From assembly GCA_021496505.1 (NCBI GenBank), contig CP053031.1, forward strand, positions 1,604,001 to 1,668,000: a stretch of 64,000 nucleotides of DNA, read 5' to 3'. This DNA comes from Thermoleophilia bacterium SCSIO 60948 (GTDB lineage Bacteria > Actinomycetota > Thermoleophilia > Solirubrobacterales > 70-9). The notes under the pieces were generated by a model, which saw only the letters and a program-made list of their open reading frames with translations, had not been told where the DNA came from and made no database searches. Positions 8,263 to 17,951 of the stretch are shown here, piece after piece. Every line of letters begins with the position of its first letter. Position 1 is the stretch's first letter. The position numbers were made by a program, and so were the translations under genes.

Positions 8263-8444
8263 GCAAGGTGAAGGTGACCGTCCTGCCTCGCAGGGCGGTC
8301 ACCGTCGACGGCAGGCTGGTCGGTTCTGGCGAGTCGATCAGTGTCTCGGCCGGCGATGCGAAGACGCTCGCTGACGAGGGCTACGTCGAGAAGGCTTCGA
8401 GCTCTAGCTCAGGCTCGAAGGGGCGCGGCCAAAGGGACCGCTAG
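8259..8444 (+). CDS. Small capsid-linked protein (61 aa)
   Basis: GTG 8259 overlaps the capsid stop by 4 bp (GTGA), so translation is probably coupled. The sequence (KVKVTVLPRRAVTVDGRL, then GESISVSAGDAKTLADEGYV) matches the pattern of the short beta proteins that follow the capsid gene in many actinobacterial phages (DxxxxxxG-[DE] then an Ala-Leu-x-x-xGYV end). A Ser-rich, basic tail ends it. The role is probably a head decoration or accessory protein, by position only. Confidence 0.7.
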   Translation: MSKVKVTVLPRRAVTVDGRLVGSGESISVSAGDAKTLADEGYVEKASSSSSGSKGRGQRDR

Positions 8445-8509
8445 CGCTCAAGGTGAGGTGCCGATAGGGGCTTCTTCTCCCCTGGGGCGGCATCGAGCCG
8501 AACTGGGAC

Positions 8510-8552
8510 GGCTCCGCGGGCGCGATTGATTCGTTCGACTGCCCGCGGGGCC
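8510..8552. terminator. Bidirectional hairpin between convergent genes
   Basis: A 12-bp stem (GGCTCCGCGGGC with GCCCGCGGGGCC, one G-T pair) encloses a 19-nt loop. It sits between the capsid module (plus) and the gene ending at 8557 (minus), as expected for a shared terminator. Confidence 0.65.
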
Positions 8553-8556
8553 GCTC

Positions 8557-9330
8557 CTACTTAGCTAGCGCGGCGCGCGGTAGCTCGGTCTTGCCGACCG
8601 ACTCGCCGCGCCCCGGTGCGAGGTGCCGGTACTCGTGGCGACCGGCATCGGCGAGCAGTCGCTCGACAAACCGCTCGACGTTGCGAGCCTCCTCGCGGGT
8701 GTAGCGCGAGGCGACCTCCTCAGCGATCGCCGCCTCGTCGAGCGGGCCCTCCCGGAACCGCCGGCGGGCAGCCCCTAGGGCCGAGCTCGAGACCTCGAGG
8801 ACACGGAATCCCCCGCGGCGCACGTAGGACCGCGCCTCCGCTTCCGTCGCCTCGCCGGGAAGGCCGATCGGTGTGGGCCAGTCGCAGGAGTAGAGCCCTG
8901 GCAGGCCGGGTCCACCGATCGCCGGGACGATCCTCGCACCGCTCGCTCCCTGGTCGACCATCTGCAGGCCGAGGACCGCGGCGCCCGACGCCTGCGCTTC
9001 GCGGTGTCGATCGACCCGCGCCACCAAAGCGTCTCTGACTATTGACTCCGCGCTCGTTCGGTGTCGCTCGAGCTGATCCGGAGAATCAAGTGCCGGCGGA
9101 TCCCAGTGCACCGCTCCACGCGCGAGGCGCCAGAGCAGGTAGCCGCGTGCGCGCGTCGTCAGCAGTCGCCCGGAGACGCCCGAGCGCGCGAGCAGCTGCG
9201 GTCCATGCGAGAGGAGACGCTGCATCTCTCTCACGGGATCCGGCGATCCAGCGCGCGGCGGCCGCCCACGCCGTGGCGTGGATTTATTGTGGGCATCCAC
9301 TCCTGGTCTGCCAGCCAGCCTGTCGGTCAT
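8557..9330 (-). CDS. Hypothetical element protein, divergent from the XRE gene
   Basis: This protein of about 250 residues is Arg-rich, with a basic N-terminus (TPRRGRPPRAGSP), a helical middle (RHRTSAESIVRDALVARVDRH) and a helical C-terminal part (AAIAEEVASRYTREEARNVERFVERLLAD). I do not recognise a family. The start is uncertain: ATG 9330 lies in the spacer of the inverted repeat at 9320-9345; GTG 9300 would leave the repeat upstream of the gene. Its position back-to-back with the repressor suggests control by the same operator. Confidence 0.6.
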   Translation of the reverse strand: MTDRLAGRPGVDAHNKSTPRRGRPPRAGSPDPVREMQRLLSHGPQLLARSGVSGRLLTTRARGYLLWRLARGAVHWDPPALDSPDQLERHRTSAESIVRDALVARVDRHREAQASGAAVLGLQMVDQGASGARIVPAIGGPGLPGLYSCDWPTPIGLPGEATEAEARSYVRRGGFRVLEVSSSALGAARRRFREGPLDEAAIAEEVASRYTREEARNVERFVERLLADAGRHEYRHLAPGRGESVGKTELPRAALAK

Positions 9331-9345
9331 GAAATCGACCGACAG
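9320..9345. promoter_or_regulatory. Inverted repeat, probable XRE operator
   Basis: CTGTCGGTC (9320-9328) and GACCGACAG (9337-9345) form a perfect 9-bp inverted repeat with an 8-bp spacer. It ends two bases before the ATG at 9347 of the XRE gene and lies at the start of the divergent gene. Dyads of this kind beside an XRE gene are usual autoregulatory operators. Confidence 0.6.
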
Positions 9346-9346
9346 C

Positions 9347-9847
9347 ATGGCGGAAGGGCCCGACGGGATCTCGCGGGTCGAGCGTGCGCGCCGGCGCCGT
9401 GGCTGGACGGCGACCGAGCTCGCTAGGCGGGCCGGGACGTCCGCGACCGTAATCTCCCGCGTCGAAGCCGGCCAGCGACCAGGCGCCTCCCTACGGGAGC
9501 GGATCAGCGAGGCGCTAGGGCTTCCCGAGTCCGAGCTCTTCGCGACGGCTGCCGAGATCGCAGACGCTGCAGCCTCCGAGGTTCTCGAGCTCTGGCGCGA
9601 GGTGACCGAGGCGCTCGGCGAGGACTTCTACCGAGGCAAGGGCTACGCGCTGGAATTCATCCACAGTCCCGAAGGTCGCCCCGGCGTCCGCGTCGGCCCA
9701 CTGACGTTCATCCGGGTCGCCGGACTACCCGTGGCGGGCCGCAGCGTCGGCGGCCGCGCAGAATGGGCAGCGCTAGCCGGCGCCACAAGTGTCGACGAGC
9801 TCCGCTGGCGTCCCGCCGGGCCGGCGGGGCCACCGGGGCTCAACTGA
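9347..9847 (+). CDS. XRE-family transcriptional regulator
   Basis: The protein has 166 residues from ATG 9347. An HTH_3/Cro-cI domain covers about residues 10-65: RVERARRRRGWTATELARRAG, then ATVISRVEAGQRP, the recognition helix region. The C-terminal 100 residues are unrelated to the domain and may bind a ligand or dimerise. In-frame alternatives at 9278 and 9329 run through the inverted repeat, which supports the later start. It is the first gene of a tightly overlapping run (next gene starts inside its stop) and is the likely repressor of the element. Confidence 0.85.
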   Translation: MAEGPDGISRVERARRRRGWTATELARRAGTSATVISRVEAGQRPGASLRERISEALGLPESELFATAAEIADAAASEVLELWREVTEALGEDFYRGKGYALEFIHSPEGRPGVRVGPLTFIRVAGLPVAGRSVGGRAEWAALAGATSVDELRWRPAGPAGPPGLN

Positions 9848-11037
9848 TGAGTTCGAGCGCCGACCTCGCCAGGCTCAGTGAGCTGACGCTCCGCCTCTCG
9901 CAATCAGGCGGCTACGCAGATGAGGCGTTGCCTGTCGCGGAGGAGCTCGTCAGAGCGTGCAAAGCGCAGCTAGGGAGCAAGGGTGAGGGCGACTACGCAC
10001 CGTACGCCGGCCGCCTACTTGACGTAGAAGCCATGCTCGCCGCCCCGGACGAACCTCTTGAGTGGCGCTGTCAGGAGATCGCCGCCGATGGCTACCTCAC
10101 CGTTCTCGCTGGCCGCGGCGGCGAGGGCAAGTCCTGGCTCGCCCTCGCCCTGGCCTGCGGAGTAGCTCGAGGCCAGGCAGTGGCGGGCATCGACTGTGCG
10201 GCGGGGCGCGCGTTGATTTTCGACGCGGAGAACGGCGCCAAGCTCATCGCTCGTCGGTTTCGCGCCGGTGGCGTAACACCCGACCTCTCGGTCCAGCCCG
10301 TCGACGCTGGAGGGCTTCGCCTGCGCCGCGACCTCGAGTGGTTTCAGGCGGTCATCGAGGCTGAGCGGGCTGACCTCGTCGTTTTCGACTCCCTCCGCGT
10401 CCTGAGCTCGGGCGTGAAGGAATCGGACTCCGACGAGATGGAGCCGCTCGTGACCGCGCTCAAGGAGGTGGCTCGGGAGACGGGCGCGGCGGTCGTCCTG
10501 ATCCACCACCGCGGCAAGTCGGAGCTCAGCGAGTTTCGAGGCTCGAGCGTCATTCTCGACCAGGCCGACCTCCTCTTCACACTCGGTCGCGTCTCCGGCG
10601 ATCCAGAGGGCCGACACCGCCGGAGGATCACCGCGATCAAGTGCCGGATCGAGGAGGAACCAGCGCCGCGATGGGTGACGATCGCTCCGGACCGCTCACG
10701 CGGGCTCGTGACGATCGACGAAGCCGACGCCTATGACTCGGAAGGCGCCGACCGACCTCGGGACGCTCTGCGAGACGACGTGCTGGGTGTGCTCGCTAGC
10801 GAGCCGAAGCCAGGCGCTCGCATTGCGACGCTGCTCGGACGCAGCAAGACGGACGGAACCATCCGGCGGGTCTTGAGCGACCTGCAGGCAGATGGCCTGG
10901 CCGAAAAGCGCGCGGACGGGTGGTCGTTGCCAGTGCGTGCGCCCCTAGGGAGTGGCGTGGCTGGCAACCCCTCCGAGAACGGCTCTGGCACGGCGGAAAC
11001 TCCGTTGCCACCGGCATCTGGAGACGGCAACCTATGA
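9847..11037 (+). CDS. RepA-like AAA ATPase (replicative helicase/primase module)
   Basis: The 396-residue protein has Walker A GRGGEGKS at 89-96, Walker B-like DLVVFDS near 175 and VVLIHHRGKS, matching the RepA/AAA_25 hexameric ATPases of plasmids and phages. A winged-helix-like end (GRSKTDGTIRRVLSDLQADG) may bind DNA. ATG 9847 overlaps the XRE stop. The gene suggests the element replicates its own DNA after excision. No separate primase or origin with clear iterons was found. Confidence 0.85.
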   Translation: MSSSADLARLSELTLRLSQSGGYADEALPVAEELVRACKAQLGSKGEGDYAPYAGRLLDVEAMLAAPDEPLEWRCQEIAADGYLTVLAGRGGEGKSWLALALACGVARGQAVAGIDCAAGRALIFDAENGAKLIARRFRAGGVTPDLSVQPVDAGGLRLRRDLEWFQAVIEAERADLVVFDSLRVLSSGVKESDSDEMEPLVTALKEVARETGAAVVLIHHRGKSELSEFRGSSVILDQADLLFTLGRVSGDPEGRHRRRITAIKCRIEEEPAPRWVTIAPDRSRGLVTIDEADAYDSEGADRPRDALRDDVLGVLASEPKPGARIATLLGRSKTDGTIRRVLSDLQADGLAEKRADGWSLPVRAPLGSGVAGNPSENGSGTAETPLPPASGDGNL

Positions 11038-11309
11038 ACCAGATTCAGGCCCTAGACGCCCGGCGCCACAAGCGCGAATGCGCCGACGCGCGCATGGCCG
11101 CGGCAACGCGAAGGCTCGAGTTCGCCTTTCGGCGGCTGAATCGACTCGCCTCTCGGCTGCCGGCCGATCACCTACCCAACCTCTCCGGACCTCGCTGGAC
11201 CGAGCTCGAAACGAAGATCGACCTGGCCTTCGCCGCGGAGGATCTCGACGCCGCCCTAGGGGCGATCGACGTATGGCGGGCCCACGCCGAGGAGGCGCTG
11301 AGGCGATGA
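11034..11309 (+). CDS. Small helical protein in the replication operon (91 aa)
   Basis: ATG 11034 overlaps the ATPase stop (ATGA). The protein is Arg-rich and helical throughout (RRLEFAFRRLNRLASRLP and FAAEDLDAALGAIDVWR). I recognise no family; it may be an accessory to the ATPase. Confidence 0.65.
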   Translation: MNQIQALDARRHKRECADARMAAATRRLEFAFRRLNRLASRLPADHLPNLSGPRWTELETKIDLAFAAEDLDAALGAIDVWRAHAEEALRR

Positions 11310-11677
11310 GCGCCAACGGCGAAGAGGGCTTGGCGCGGGCGTTGGCCTACGAGCTCCTCGAAGCTGGTCTCGGCGACCGTATTGCCGAGGCGCTGAGGTC
11401 GACCTCCGGCGACCAGCTCGTCGACGCGGCGACCCTCGCCAGGAGGCTCGGGGTCTCCCGCGACTTCATCTACCGGCACGCCGACGAGCTCGGTGCGCTT
11501 CACCTCCCGAGTCAGGGCGACTCGGGGCGGCCTCGCCTCCGTTTCGAGCCAGACACGGCCGCCGCTGCTCTGCGCCGCGTCCAGGGACCAGCCGGCGATG
11601 CGTCCCGCTCGACGCCCGCCAGGACACGTCGAAGCCCGTACCCCGTCCCGCTACTCGAGATTAAGGAGAAGCCATGA
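11306..11677 (+). CDS. HTH protein, excisionase-like
   Basis: The protein has 123 residues; ATG 11306 overlaps the preceding stop (ATGA). The motif VDAATLARRLGVSRDFIYRHADELG is an HTH_17/MerR-like helix-turn-helix typical of excisionases, followed by a wing with GRPRLRFEPDTA (the usual R-P-[RK]-F pattern). It is a good candidate for the recombination directionality factor, though a helicase loader or regulator is possible. Confidence 0.75.
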   Translation: MSANGEEGLARALAYELLEAGLGDRIAEALRSTSGDQLVDAATLARRLGVSRDFIYRHADELGALHLPSQGDSGRPRLRFEPDTAAAALRRVQGPAGDASRSTPARTRRSPYPVPLLEIKEKP

Positions 11678-11910
11678 GCCCAGTGCCGACCCGAGAGGCG
11701 AAGGCCAAGGCGCACGATGCGCTGAGGATGAGAGTGGATGGCAAGCGATGGCAGGAGATCGCCGACGAGGTCGGATACGCGAGCGCCGGCGCCGCCTACA
11801 ACGCTGTCCATCGACTACTGGACGTCGACTACTGGCGTCGACGCGCCGCCGAGCAGGACGCCGAGAACGAACAGGCTCGCACCGCGCGTCGGAAGCGGTC
11901 GCGCTCGTGA
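11674..11910 (+). CDS. Small HTH protein (78 aa)
   Basis: ATG 11674 overlaps the preceding stop (ATGA). The segment DALRMRVDGKRWQEIADEVGY followed by GAAYNAVHRLL reads as a homeodomain-like helix-turn-helix, as in small phage terminase-like or transposase-like DNA-binding proteins. The charged C-terminus ends in RRKRSRS. It could be a small-terminase-like packaging factor, but this is only a guess from the HTH and size. Confidence 0.65.
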   Translation: MSPVPTREAKAKAHDALRMRVDGKRWQEIADEVGYASAGAAYNAVHRLLDVDYWRRRAAEQDAENEQARTARRKRSRS

Positions 11911-11996
11911 GCGGGCGTGGGGGCGCGAGTCGGGCGGCCGGGCTTAGGGGTTGCAACGGCACCGCCACGGCCTCTAGGATCGCGCCGAACCAAAAC

Positions 11997-12027
11997 GCCC
12001 CCGCAGGTGCTGTAACACCCCGGGGGC
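11997..12027 (+). terminator. Nested hairpin closing the regulatory operon
   Basis: GCCCCCG and CGGGGGC form the outer stem and GGTG/CACC an inner one with loop CTGTAA. It lies 87 bp after the stop at 11910. The rest of 11911-12112 contains no ORF I support. The gap probably holds the end of one transcript and the promoter of the integrase unit. Confidence 0.5.
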
Positions 12028-12112
12028 CGGCGTCGGAGCTGTCACTCCGGACGCGACCCGCAGGCTACCTGCGTGCCTCGTCAGAGCGGCTCTCCGTCAG
12101 AGAGGAGTCGCG

Positions 12113-12331
12113 ATGCGACTAGTTGAAGCCGAGGCGGCGCCCGAGGAGCGAGCGCATGACGACCTCGACGAGCTCCTGCGGGAGGCGATGGTCGCTTGCC
12201 GGAAGGCCGAAGACGCGATCTACGAGGCGCGCGACCGGGACCTGCGCAGGGTCGAGCGGTGTCTCGGATCAATGGCCCGGTTGGTCGAAACGCACCTCGG
12301 GATGCGCCGACGCGAGAGGGGAGTCGTCTGA
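12113..12331 (+). CDS. Small helical protein upstream of integrase (72 aa)
   Basis: A GAGGAG site lies just upstream of ATG 12113. The protein is acidic then basic and fully helical (DDLDELLREAMVACRKAEDAI). Its stop overlaps the next ATG. I do not recognise the family; it may be a coiled-coil accessory. Confidence 0.6.
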   Translation: MRLVEAEAAPEERAHDDLDELLREAMVACRKAEDAIYEARDRDLRRVERCLGSMARLVETHLGMRRRERGVV

Positions 12332-12710
12332 TGGCCGCTGAGACTGTCACGGTCAGGGTTCCGGCTGAGCACCGGGCCTACGTGCGCGACCGCGTCGAGA
12401 CGCTCCTCACGGGGCCGGCGGAGAAGCTCACCCACTTCATCGGGCCGACCCCGAAGAAGGAGATGCGCGAGGCGATGATCGACGTCGCGCACGCGAAGGA
12501 TGCGCTCGACCAGCTCGGCTGGGACGGCGAGGAGGGTGACGTGGACCTTTCGGTTCCGAGCGCCTACTGGGCCGAGCTCCACGCCGAGATCCGCGAGTGG
12601 ACGCTCGAAGACGAGCCCGGAGACGACGACGCAGCCGCCGGCCATCGCGCGATCGCCGATCGCCTCGACTGGCTCGGCTCGGTCACGCCCGAGCAGACGG
12701 TCGCCGCCTG

Positions 12711-12711
<1 letters not shown>
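12331..12711 (+). CDS. Hypothetical element protein (126 aa)
   Basis: ATG 12331 overlaps the preceding stop (TGATG), and its own stop overlaps the integrase ATG in the same way. It starts with a beta strand (ETVTVRVPAEHRAYVRDRVE), followed by mixed helices and an acidic end. I recognise no family. Coupled translation with the integrase suggests a role in recombination control or maintenance. Confidence 0.6.
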
Positions 12712-14047
<1,336 letters not shown>

Positions 14048-14099
14048 CTGACGGGGCGGGAGTCTATGGCGCTCGGGTGCGCTCTAGGGTCTCGCGGCC

Positions 14100-14888
14100 A
14101 TGACCGATCCGAGCAGCCTCTTCGACGTATCCGGCAAGTCCGTCCTCGTGACCGGGGGCTCGCGAGGTATCGGGTTGATGATCGCCCGGGGGTTCCTCGA
14201 GGCCGGCGCGCGGGTCGTGATCTCCTCTCGGAAGGCCGAACAGCTCGAGTCCGCGCGCGCGGATCTGGCGGCCCTCGGCGACGTCCACGCCGTCCCGGCC
14301 GACATGACCGACCCGGCCGGGATCGACGCGCTGGCCACGGCGACTCGGGAGCGCTTCGATGGGAGCCTCGACGTACTCGTCAACAACGCCGGCGCCTCGT
14401 GGGGAGCGCCGCTCGACGAGTTCCCCGAGTCCGGCTGGGACAAGGTCATGGACACGAACGCCAAGGGGATCTTCGGCCTCACCACCGCGCTCCTGCCGGA
14501 GCTCCGTGCCGCCGCCGACCCGGCCGATCCGGCCCGGGTCATCAACATCGGCTCGGTCGACGGGATCCGCGTGCCCTCGCTCGAGAACTACTCATACTCG
14601 GCCTCGAAGGCCGCCGTCCACATGCTCACGCGGCACCTCGCTAAGCGGCTCGCTGCCGAGCGTGTGACCGTCAACGCGATCGCGCCCGGGCCGTTCGAGA
14701 GCAAGATGACCGCGTTCATGCTCGGCGAGCCCGAGGCCCGCAGCGCGGTCGAGTCGACGATCCCGCTCGGCCGGATCGGCGCACCCGACGACATCGCCGG
14801 CCTCGCGATCTTCCTCGCCTCGCGCGCCGGCGCCTACCTGACCGCGACGGTCATCCCACTCGACGGCGGCTACTCGGGCGCGGGCTGA
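14100..14888 (+). CDS. SDR-family oxidoreductase
   Basis: A classical short-chain dehydrogenase of 262 residues: TGGSRGIG near residue 19 for NAD(P) binding, NNAGA, catalytic Ser in IGSVDG, and YSASK with the catalytic Tyr-x-x-x-Lys. It ends with PLDGGYSGAG. The closest look is to FabG/RhlG-type ketoreductases or glucose dehydrogenase-like SDRs; the substrate is unknown. The last 195 bp are duplicated at 19926-20120, so the 3' end marks an island junction. Confidence 0.85.
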   Translation: MTDPSSLFDVSGKSVLVTGGSRGIGLMIARGFLEAGARVVISSRKAEQLESARADLAALGDVHAVPADMTDPAGIDALATATRERFDGSLDVLVNNAGASWGAPLDEFPESGWDKVMDTNAKGIFGLTTALLPELRAAADPADPARVINIGSVDGIRVPSLENYSYSASKAAVHMLTRHLAKRLAAERVTVNAIAPGPFESKMTAFMLGEPEARSAVESTIPLGRIGAPDDIAGLAIFLASRAGAYLTATVIPLDGGYSGAG

Positions 14889-14895
14889 TCCGGGC
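14694..14895. repeat. 202-bp direct repeat, left copy (SDR 3' end)
   Basis: This aligns without gaps to 19926-20127 at an offset of 5232. The first 96 bases hold eight or so mismatches, mostly silent; the last 106 bases (14790-14895) are identical through the stop codon and a few bases beyond. Confidence 0.9.
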
Positions 14896-14966
14896 CACCG
14901 AATCGTCACGCAAACTCCCCGTTTAGCGCGAGAAGGCGTCCGCGGTCGGGGCTAGTGTGTCCGCTG

Positions 14967-15239
14967 ATGATGAGTTCATCCCAGCTACGCGAGGAAGAGC
15001 ACTTCCGTCTGGTCGAGAAGGGTCTCCTATTCGTCGATGACGCGGCTCGCCAGCTCGGTCGGATCGCTGGCGAGCTTCAGGCCGAAGGCGCCGACCCTGC
15101 GCTCGTGGCGGGGCTGACCGAGGCAGCCGAGAATGTCCGCGCTGAGCATCGTCGGCTGATGAAGTCGGTCTACTTCCGCGCCCCGTCCGCTGATCAGCAG
15201 GATCTGCTGACCGGCGCCCAGGACCGACTCGCCTCCTAA
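14967..15239 (+). CDS. Small helical protein in the restriction island (90 aa)
   Basis: ATG 14967 or 14970 is the probable start; GTG 14955 is possible. The protein is helical and amphipathic (FVDDAARQLGRIAGELQAEG, then LVAGLTEAAENVRAEHRRL). It ends 9 bp before the restriction gene, so the two are likely co-transcribed. The family is unknown to me; by position it may be an accessory or a control protein. Confidence 0.6.
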   Translation: MMSSSQLREEEHFRLVEKGLLFVDDAARQLGRIAGELQAEGADPALVAGLTEAAENVRAEHRRLMKSVYFRAPSADQQDLLTGAQDRLAS

Positions 15240-15248
15240 TCTCGGCGC

Positions 15249-17951
15249 ATGGCGTTGAGCGGCGAGGAGATTCGCGCCGCCTTGACCAAGTTCGTTGCCC
15301 GTTGGAGCGTGCGCGAGGGTAACGAGCGCAAAGAGGCTCAGACCTTTCTCAACGAGCTGTTCGAATGCTTCGGCACACGCCTCACCGACGTTGCGGATTT
15401 CGAGCGGTACCAGCCGGGTCGGGGATTCGCCGATCTACTTTGGGATCGGGTGTGCGTGATAGAGATGAAGTCGGCCACCGAGAGTCGCCGTTTATCACAG
15501 CATCGCCGTCAGGCTTTCGACTACTGGGAATTGGCCGCCGACAGGGCGCGCAACCTCCCTTCGCCGCCTTATGTCGTTCTCTGCTCGTTCAAGCGATTCG
15601 AGATATGGGAGCCCGGACGATTCCCGCGCGAGCCGCGCGCAACCTTCGACCTCGACGAGCTCCCAGACCGCTTCACCTCGCTCCTCTTCCTCGCGGGCGA
15701 CGAACCGGTTTTCGCCGCGCGTCAAGAAGCGGTCACGATCGACGCTGCAGCTCGACTTGGCCGGCTGTTCGCTGCCCTGGACGAGCGCCGCGAAGGAGAC
15801 CCGGACGAACGTCGCCGCTTCGTTCTGCAATGCGTCTGGTGCATGTTCGCCGAGGATCTCGGCCAGATCCCAGCCTACGGGTTCACTCGGATCGTCGACG
15901 ATCTACTCGCCCACCCGCAGCGCTCGAGCGCTGATGACCTCGGGCGTCTCTTCGAGGTCCTCAACGACCCCGCGCGTGAGCGGCCCCGCGGCGGCGTATA
16001 TGCCGGTGTGCCCTACGTAAACGGCTCGCTATTTGGCCGTCCCATGCGGCTCGACCTCGGTCCCGAGGAACTCACCCTGCTGCGCGAGGCGGCAGCGTCC
16101 AATTGGCGCGAGGTCCAGCCTTCAATCTTCGGCTCGCTGCTCCAAGACGTCTTCGGCCGTGAGAAGCAGTGGCAGCTCGGCGCTCACTACACCCACGAGG
16201 CGGAGATTCAGAAAGTCGTCGATCCGACCATCGTCCGCCCATGGCGCGAGCGCATCGACAACATCACGACGTTCCGTGATGTCTCCCGGGCGCAGGCCGA
16301 TCTCATGCGATACGTGGTTCTTGATCCCGCGTGCGGGTCAGGCAACTTCCTCTACGTCGCATATCGCGAGCTCCGTCGTATCGAGGCCGAGCTAGGGAAG
16401 CTCGCAGAGCGCCTCGCAACGGAGGAGGGCCGCGGCGGCCAGACAGGGATGAGCGGATTCTTCCCGCTCCAGAACATGCGCGGCATCGAGATCGAGCAGT
16501 TCGCCGTCGACCTCGCTCGGGTGACCCTTTGGATGGGGCATCGGCTAGCCGTAGAAGAGCTCGACCTGAGCGAGCGCACTCTCCCGCTCGCGGATCTTTC
16601 AGGCGTCCGGCGGGCGGACGCTCTCCAGGTGGAATGGCCGCAGGCGGACGCGATCATCGGGAATCCGCCGTATCACGGGTCGCAGAACCTGCGGCGGATC
16701 TTGGATGACGACTACGTCGAGTTCCTGCGCCGTCGATTCGACATTGGCCTGAAGGACCTGTGCGTCTATTGGTTTCGCCGCGCCGCTGACGCGATGCGAC
16801 CCGGTGACCACGCTGGTCTCGTCGGAACGAACTCCGTCAGTCAGAACCGAGCCCGCGGTGCAAGTCTCAACTACGTGGTCGAGAAGGGCGGTGTCATCAC
16901 GAGTGCCGTCTCTCGCCAGAAGTGGCCCGGCGAGGCTGTGGTGAACGTGAGCATCGTGAACTGGAACCAGAAGCCGGATCCGATCCCGACCGAGTTCGAG
17001 CTCGACGGAGAGCCCGTGGCGGGTATCAATACGCGACTCGAAGAGTCGTTGATCCCTGTTGAGGAGTACGGGCCTCTCGCGGCGAATCGAGGTCGATCCT
17101 TCCAGGGTCCGATCCCGGCGGGTGACTTTTATCTCGACCGGGCGGAGGCTGAGCGGCTGCTCTCGAGCCCCGACGCTGACTACGGCGCTGTTGTGCGCCC
17201 CTACCTGATCGGTGACGACATCACCGAGGATCCCCAGCAGAAGCCCCGGCGTCATGTCATCGACCTCGGTGCGCGAGCGCTCGAAGAGGCCGCGCGGTAT
17301 CCGGCGGCGTTGGAAGTCGTTCGTCAGAAGGTCAAGCCAGCAAGGGACGTGAATCGTGATCGTGGCTTTCGCGAGAACTGGTGGCGTTTTGGTCGGCCAC
17401 GAGGCGCGATGCGGGATGCAATCGATGACCTGGACCGGTTCATCGCAGGGAATGCTCAGGGCAAGCGGTTCCTGTTCTCGTGGCAGTCCGCCGAGGTATG
17501 CCCGAGCAACCTCACCAATGTCTTCGCCTTCGACGACGACTACTCGATGGGGGTGTTGACCTCGTCAACCCACATGGCCTGGGCCCTATCTGAGTCGTCG
17601 ACGCTACGAGTCGACCTGAGGTACACACCGACGTCCTGCTTCGAGCCGTTTCCCTGGCCGCAACCTTCGAACGACCTTCGACGCCGAATCGCCGAGGCCT
17701 CCGCCGAGTTGATTACCCGTCGTCAGGCGATCTGCATGGAGCGCGATTTCGGCCTGACAGTCCTGTACAACGAGGTCGACGAGGGTGGGTGGCACGAAGT
17801 CAAGCAACTTCACATGGATCTCGACAAGCTAGTTGTTCGAGCCTACGGCTGGCCGCCAGCTGTCGCTGGTGATCCGCTTGAGATCAAGACAAGGCTCGCC
17901 GCGTTACACGCCGCGATTCAGACTGAACAACTCGAGTATCGACCGTTCTAA
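15249..17951 (+). CDS. MmeI-like type IIG/IIL restriction-modification enzyme
   Basis: A single 900-residue polypeptide with all parts of an MmeI-type enzyme. An N-terminal PD-(D/E)xK nuclease has Asp62 and Glu72-x-Lys74 (VCVIEMKSA). A helical spacer follows. The N6-adenine methyltransferase has DPACGSGNFLY (about 359) and NPPYHGS (about 472), with GIEIEQFAVDLARVTLWMG between. A C-terminal target-recognition region ends the protein. Known relatives methylate one strand and cut about 20 nt from the site, with recognition set by the same TRD. The length is normal and no frame break is seen. It protects against foreign DNA; the sequence specificity cannot be read by eye. Confidence 0.9.
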   Translation: MALSGEEIRAALTKFVARWSVREGNERKEAQTFLNELFECFGTRLTDVADFERYQPGRGFADLLWDRVCVIEMKSATESRRLSQHRRQAFDYWELAADRARNLPSPPYVVLCSFKRFEIWEPGRFPREPRATFDLDELPDRFTSLLFLAGDEPVFAARQEAVTIDAAARLGRLFAALDERREGDPDERRRFVLQCVWCMFAEDLGQIPAYGFTRIVDDLLAHPQRSSADDLGRLFEVLNDPARERPRGGVYAGVPYVNGSLFGRPMRLDLGPEELTLLREAAASNWREVQPSIFGSLLQDVFGREKQWQLGAHYTHEAEIQKVVDPTIVRPWRERIDNITTFRDVSRAQADLMRYVVLDPACGSGNFLYVAYRELRRIEAELGKLAERLATEEGRGGQTGMSGFFPLQNMRGIEIEQFAVDLARVTLWMGHRLAVEELDLSERTLPLADLSGVRRADALQVEWPQADAIIGNPPYHGSQNLRRILDDDYVEFLRRRFDIGLKDLCVYWFRRAADAMRPGDHAGLVGTNSVSQNRARGASLNYVVEKGGVITSAVSRQKWPGEAVVNVSIVNWNQKPDPIPTEFELDGEPVAGINTRLEESLIPVEEYGPLAANRGRSFQGPIPAGDFYLDRAEAERLLSSPDADYGAVVRPYLIGDDITEDPQQKPRRHVIDLGARALEEAARYPAALEVVRQKVKPARDVNRDRGFRENWWRFGRPRGAMRDAIDDLDRFIAGNAQGKRFLFSWQSAEVCPSNLTNVFAFDDDYSMGVLTSSTHMAWALSESSTLRVDLRYTPTSCFEPFPWPQPSNDLRRRIAEASAELITRRQAICMERDFGLTVLYNEVDEGGWHEVKQLHMDLDKLVVRAYGWPPAVAGDPLEIKTRLAALHAAIQTEQLEYRPF

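Noticed and set aside
15249-17951. BREX PglX methyltransferase
   Set aside because: There is an N-terminal PD-(D/E)xK nuclease and no pglZ, brxC or other BREX gene nearby; the MmeI layout fits better.
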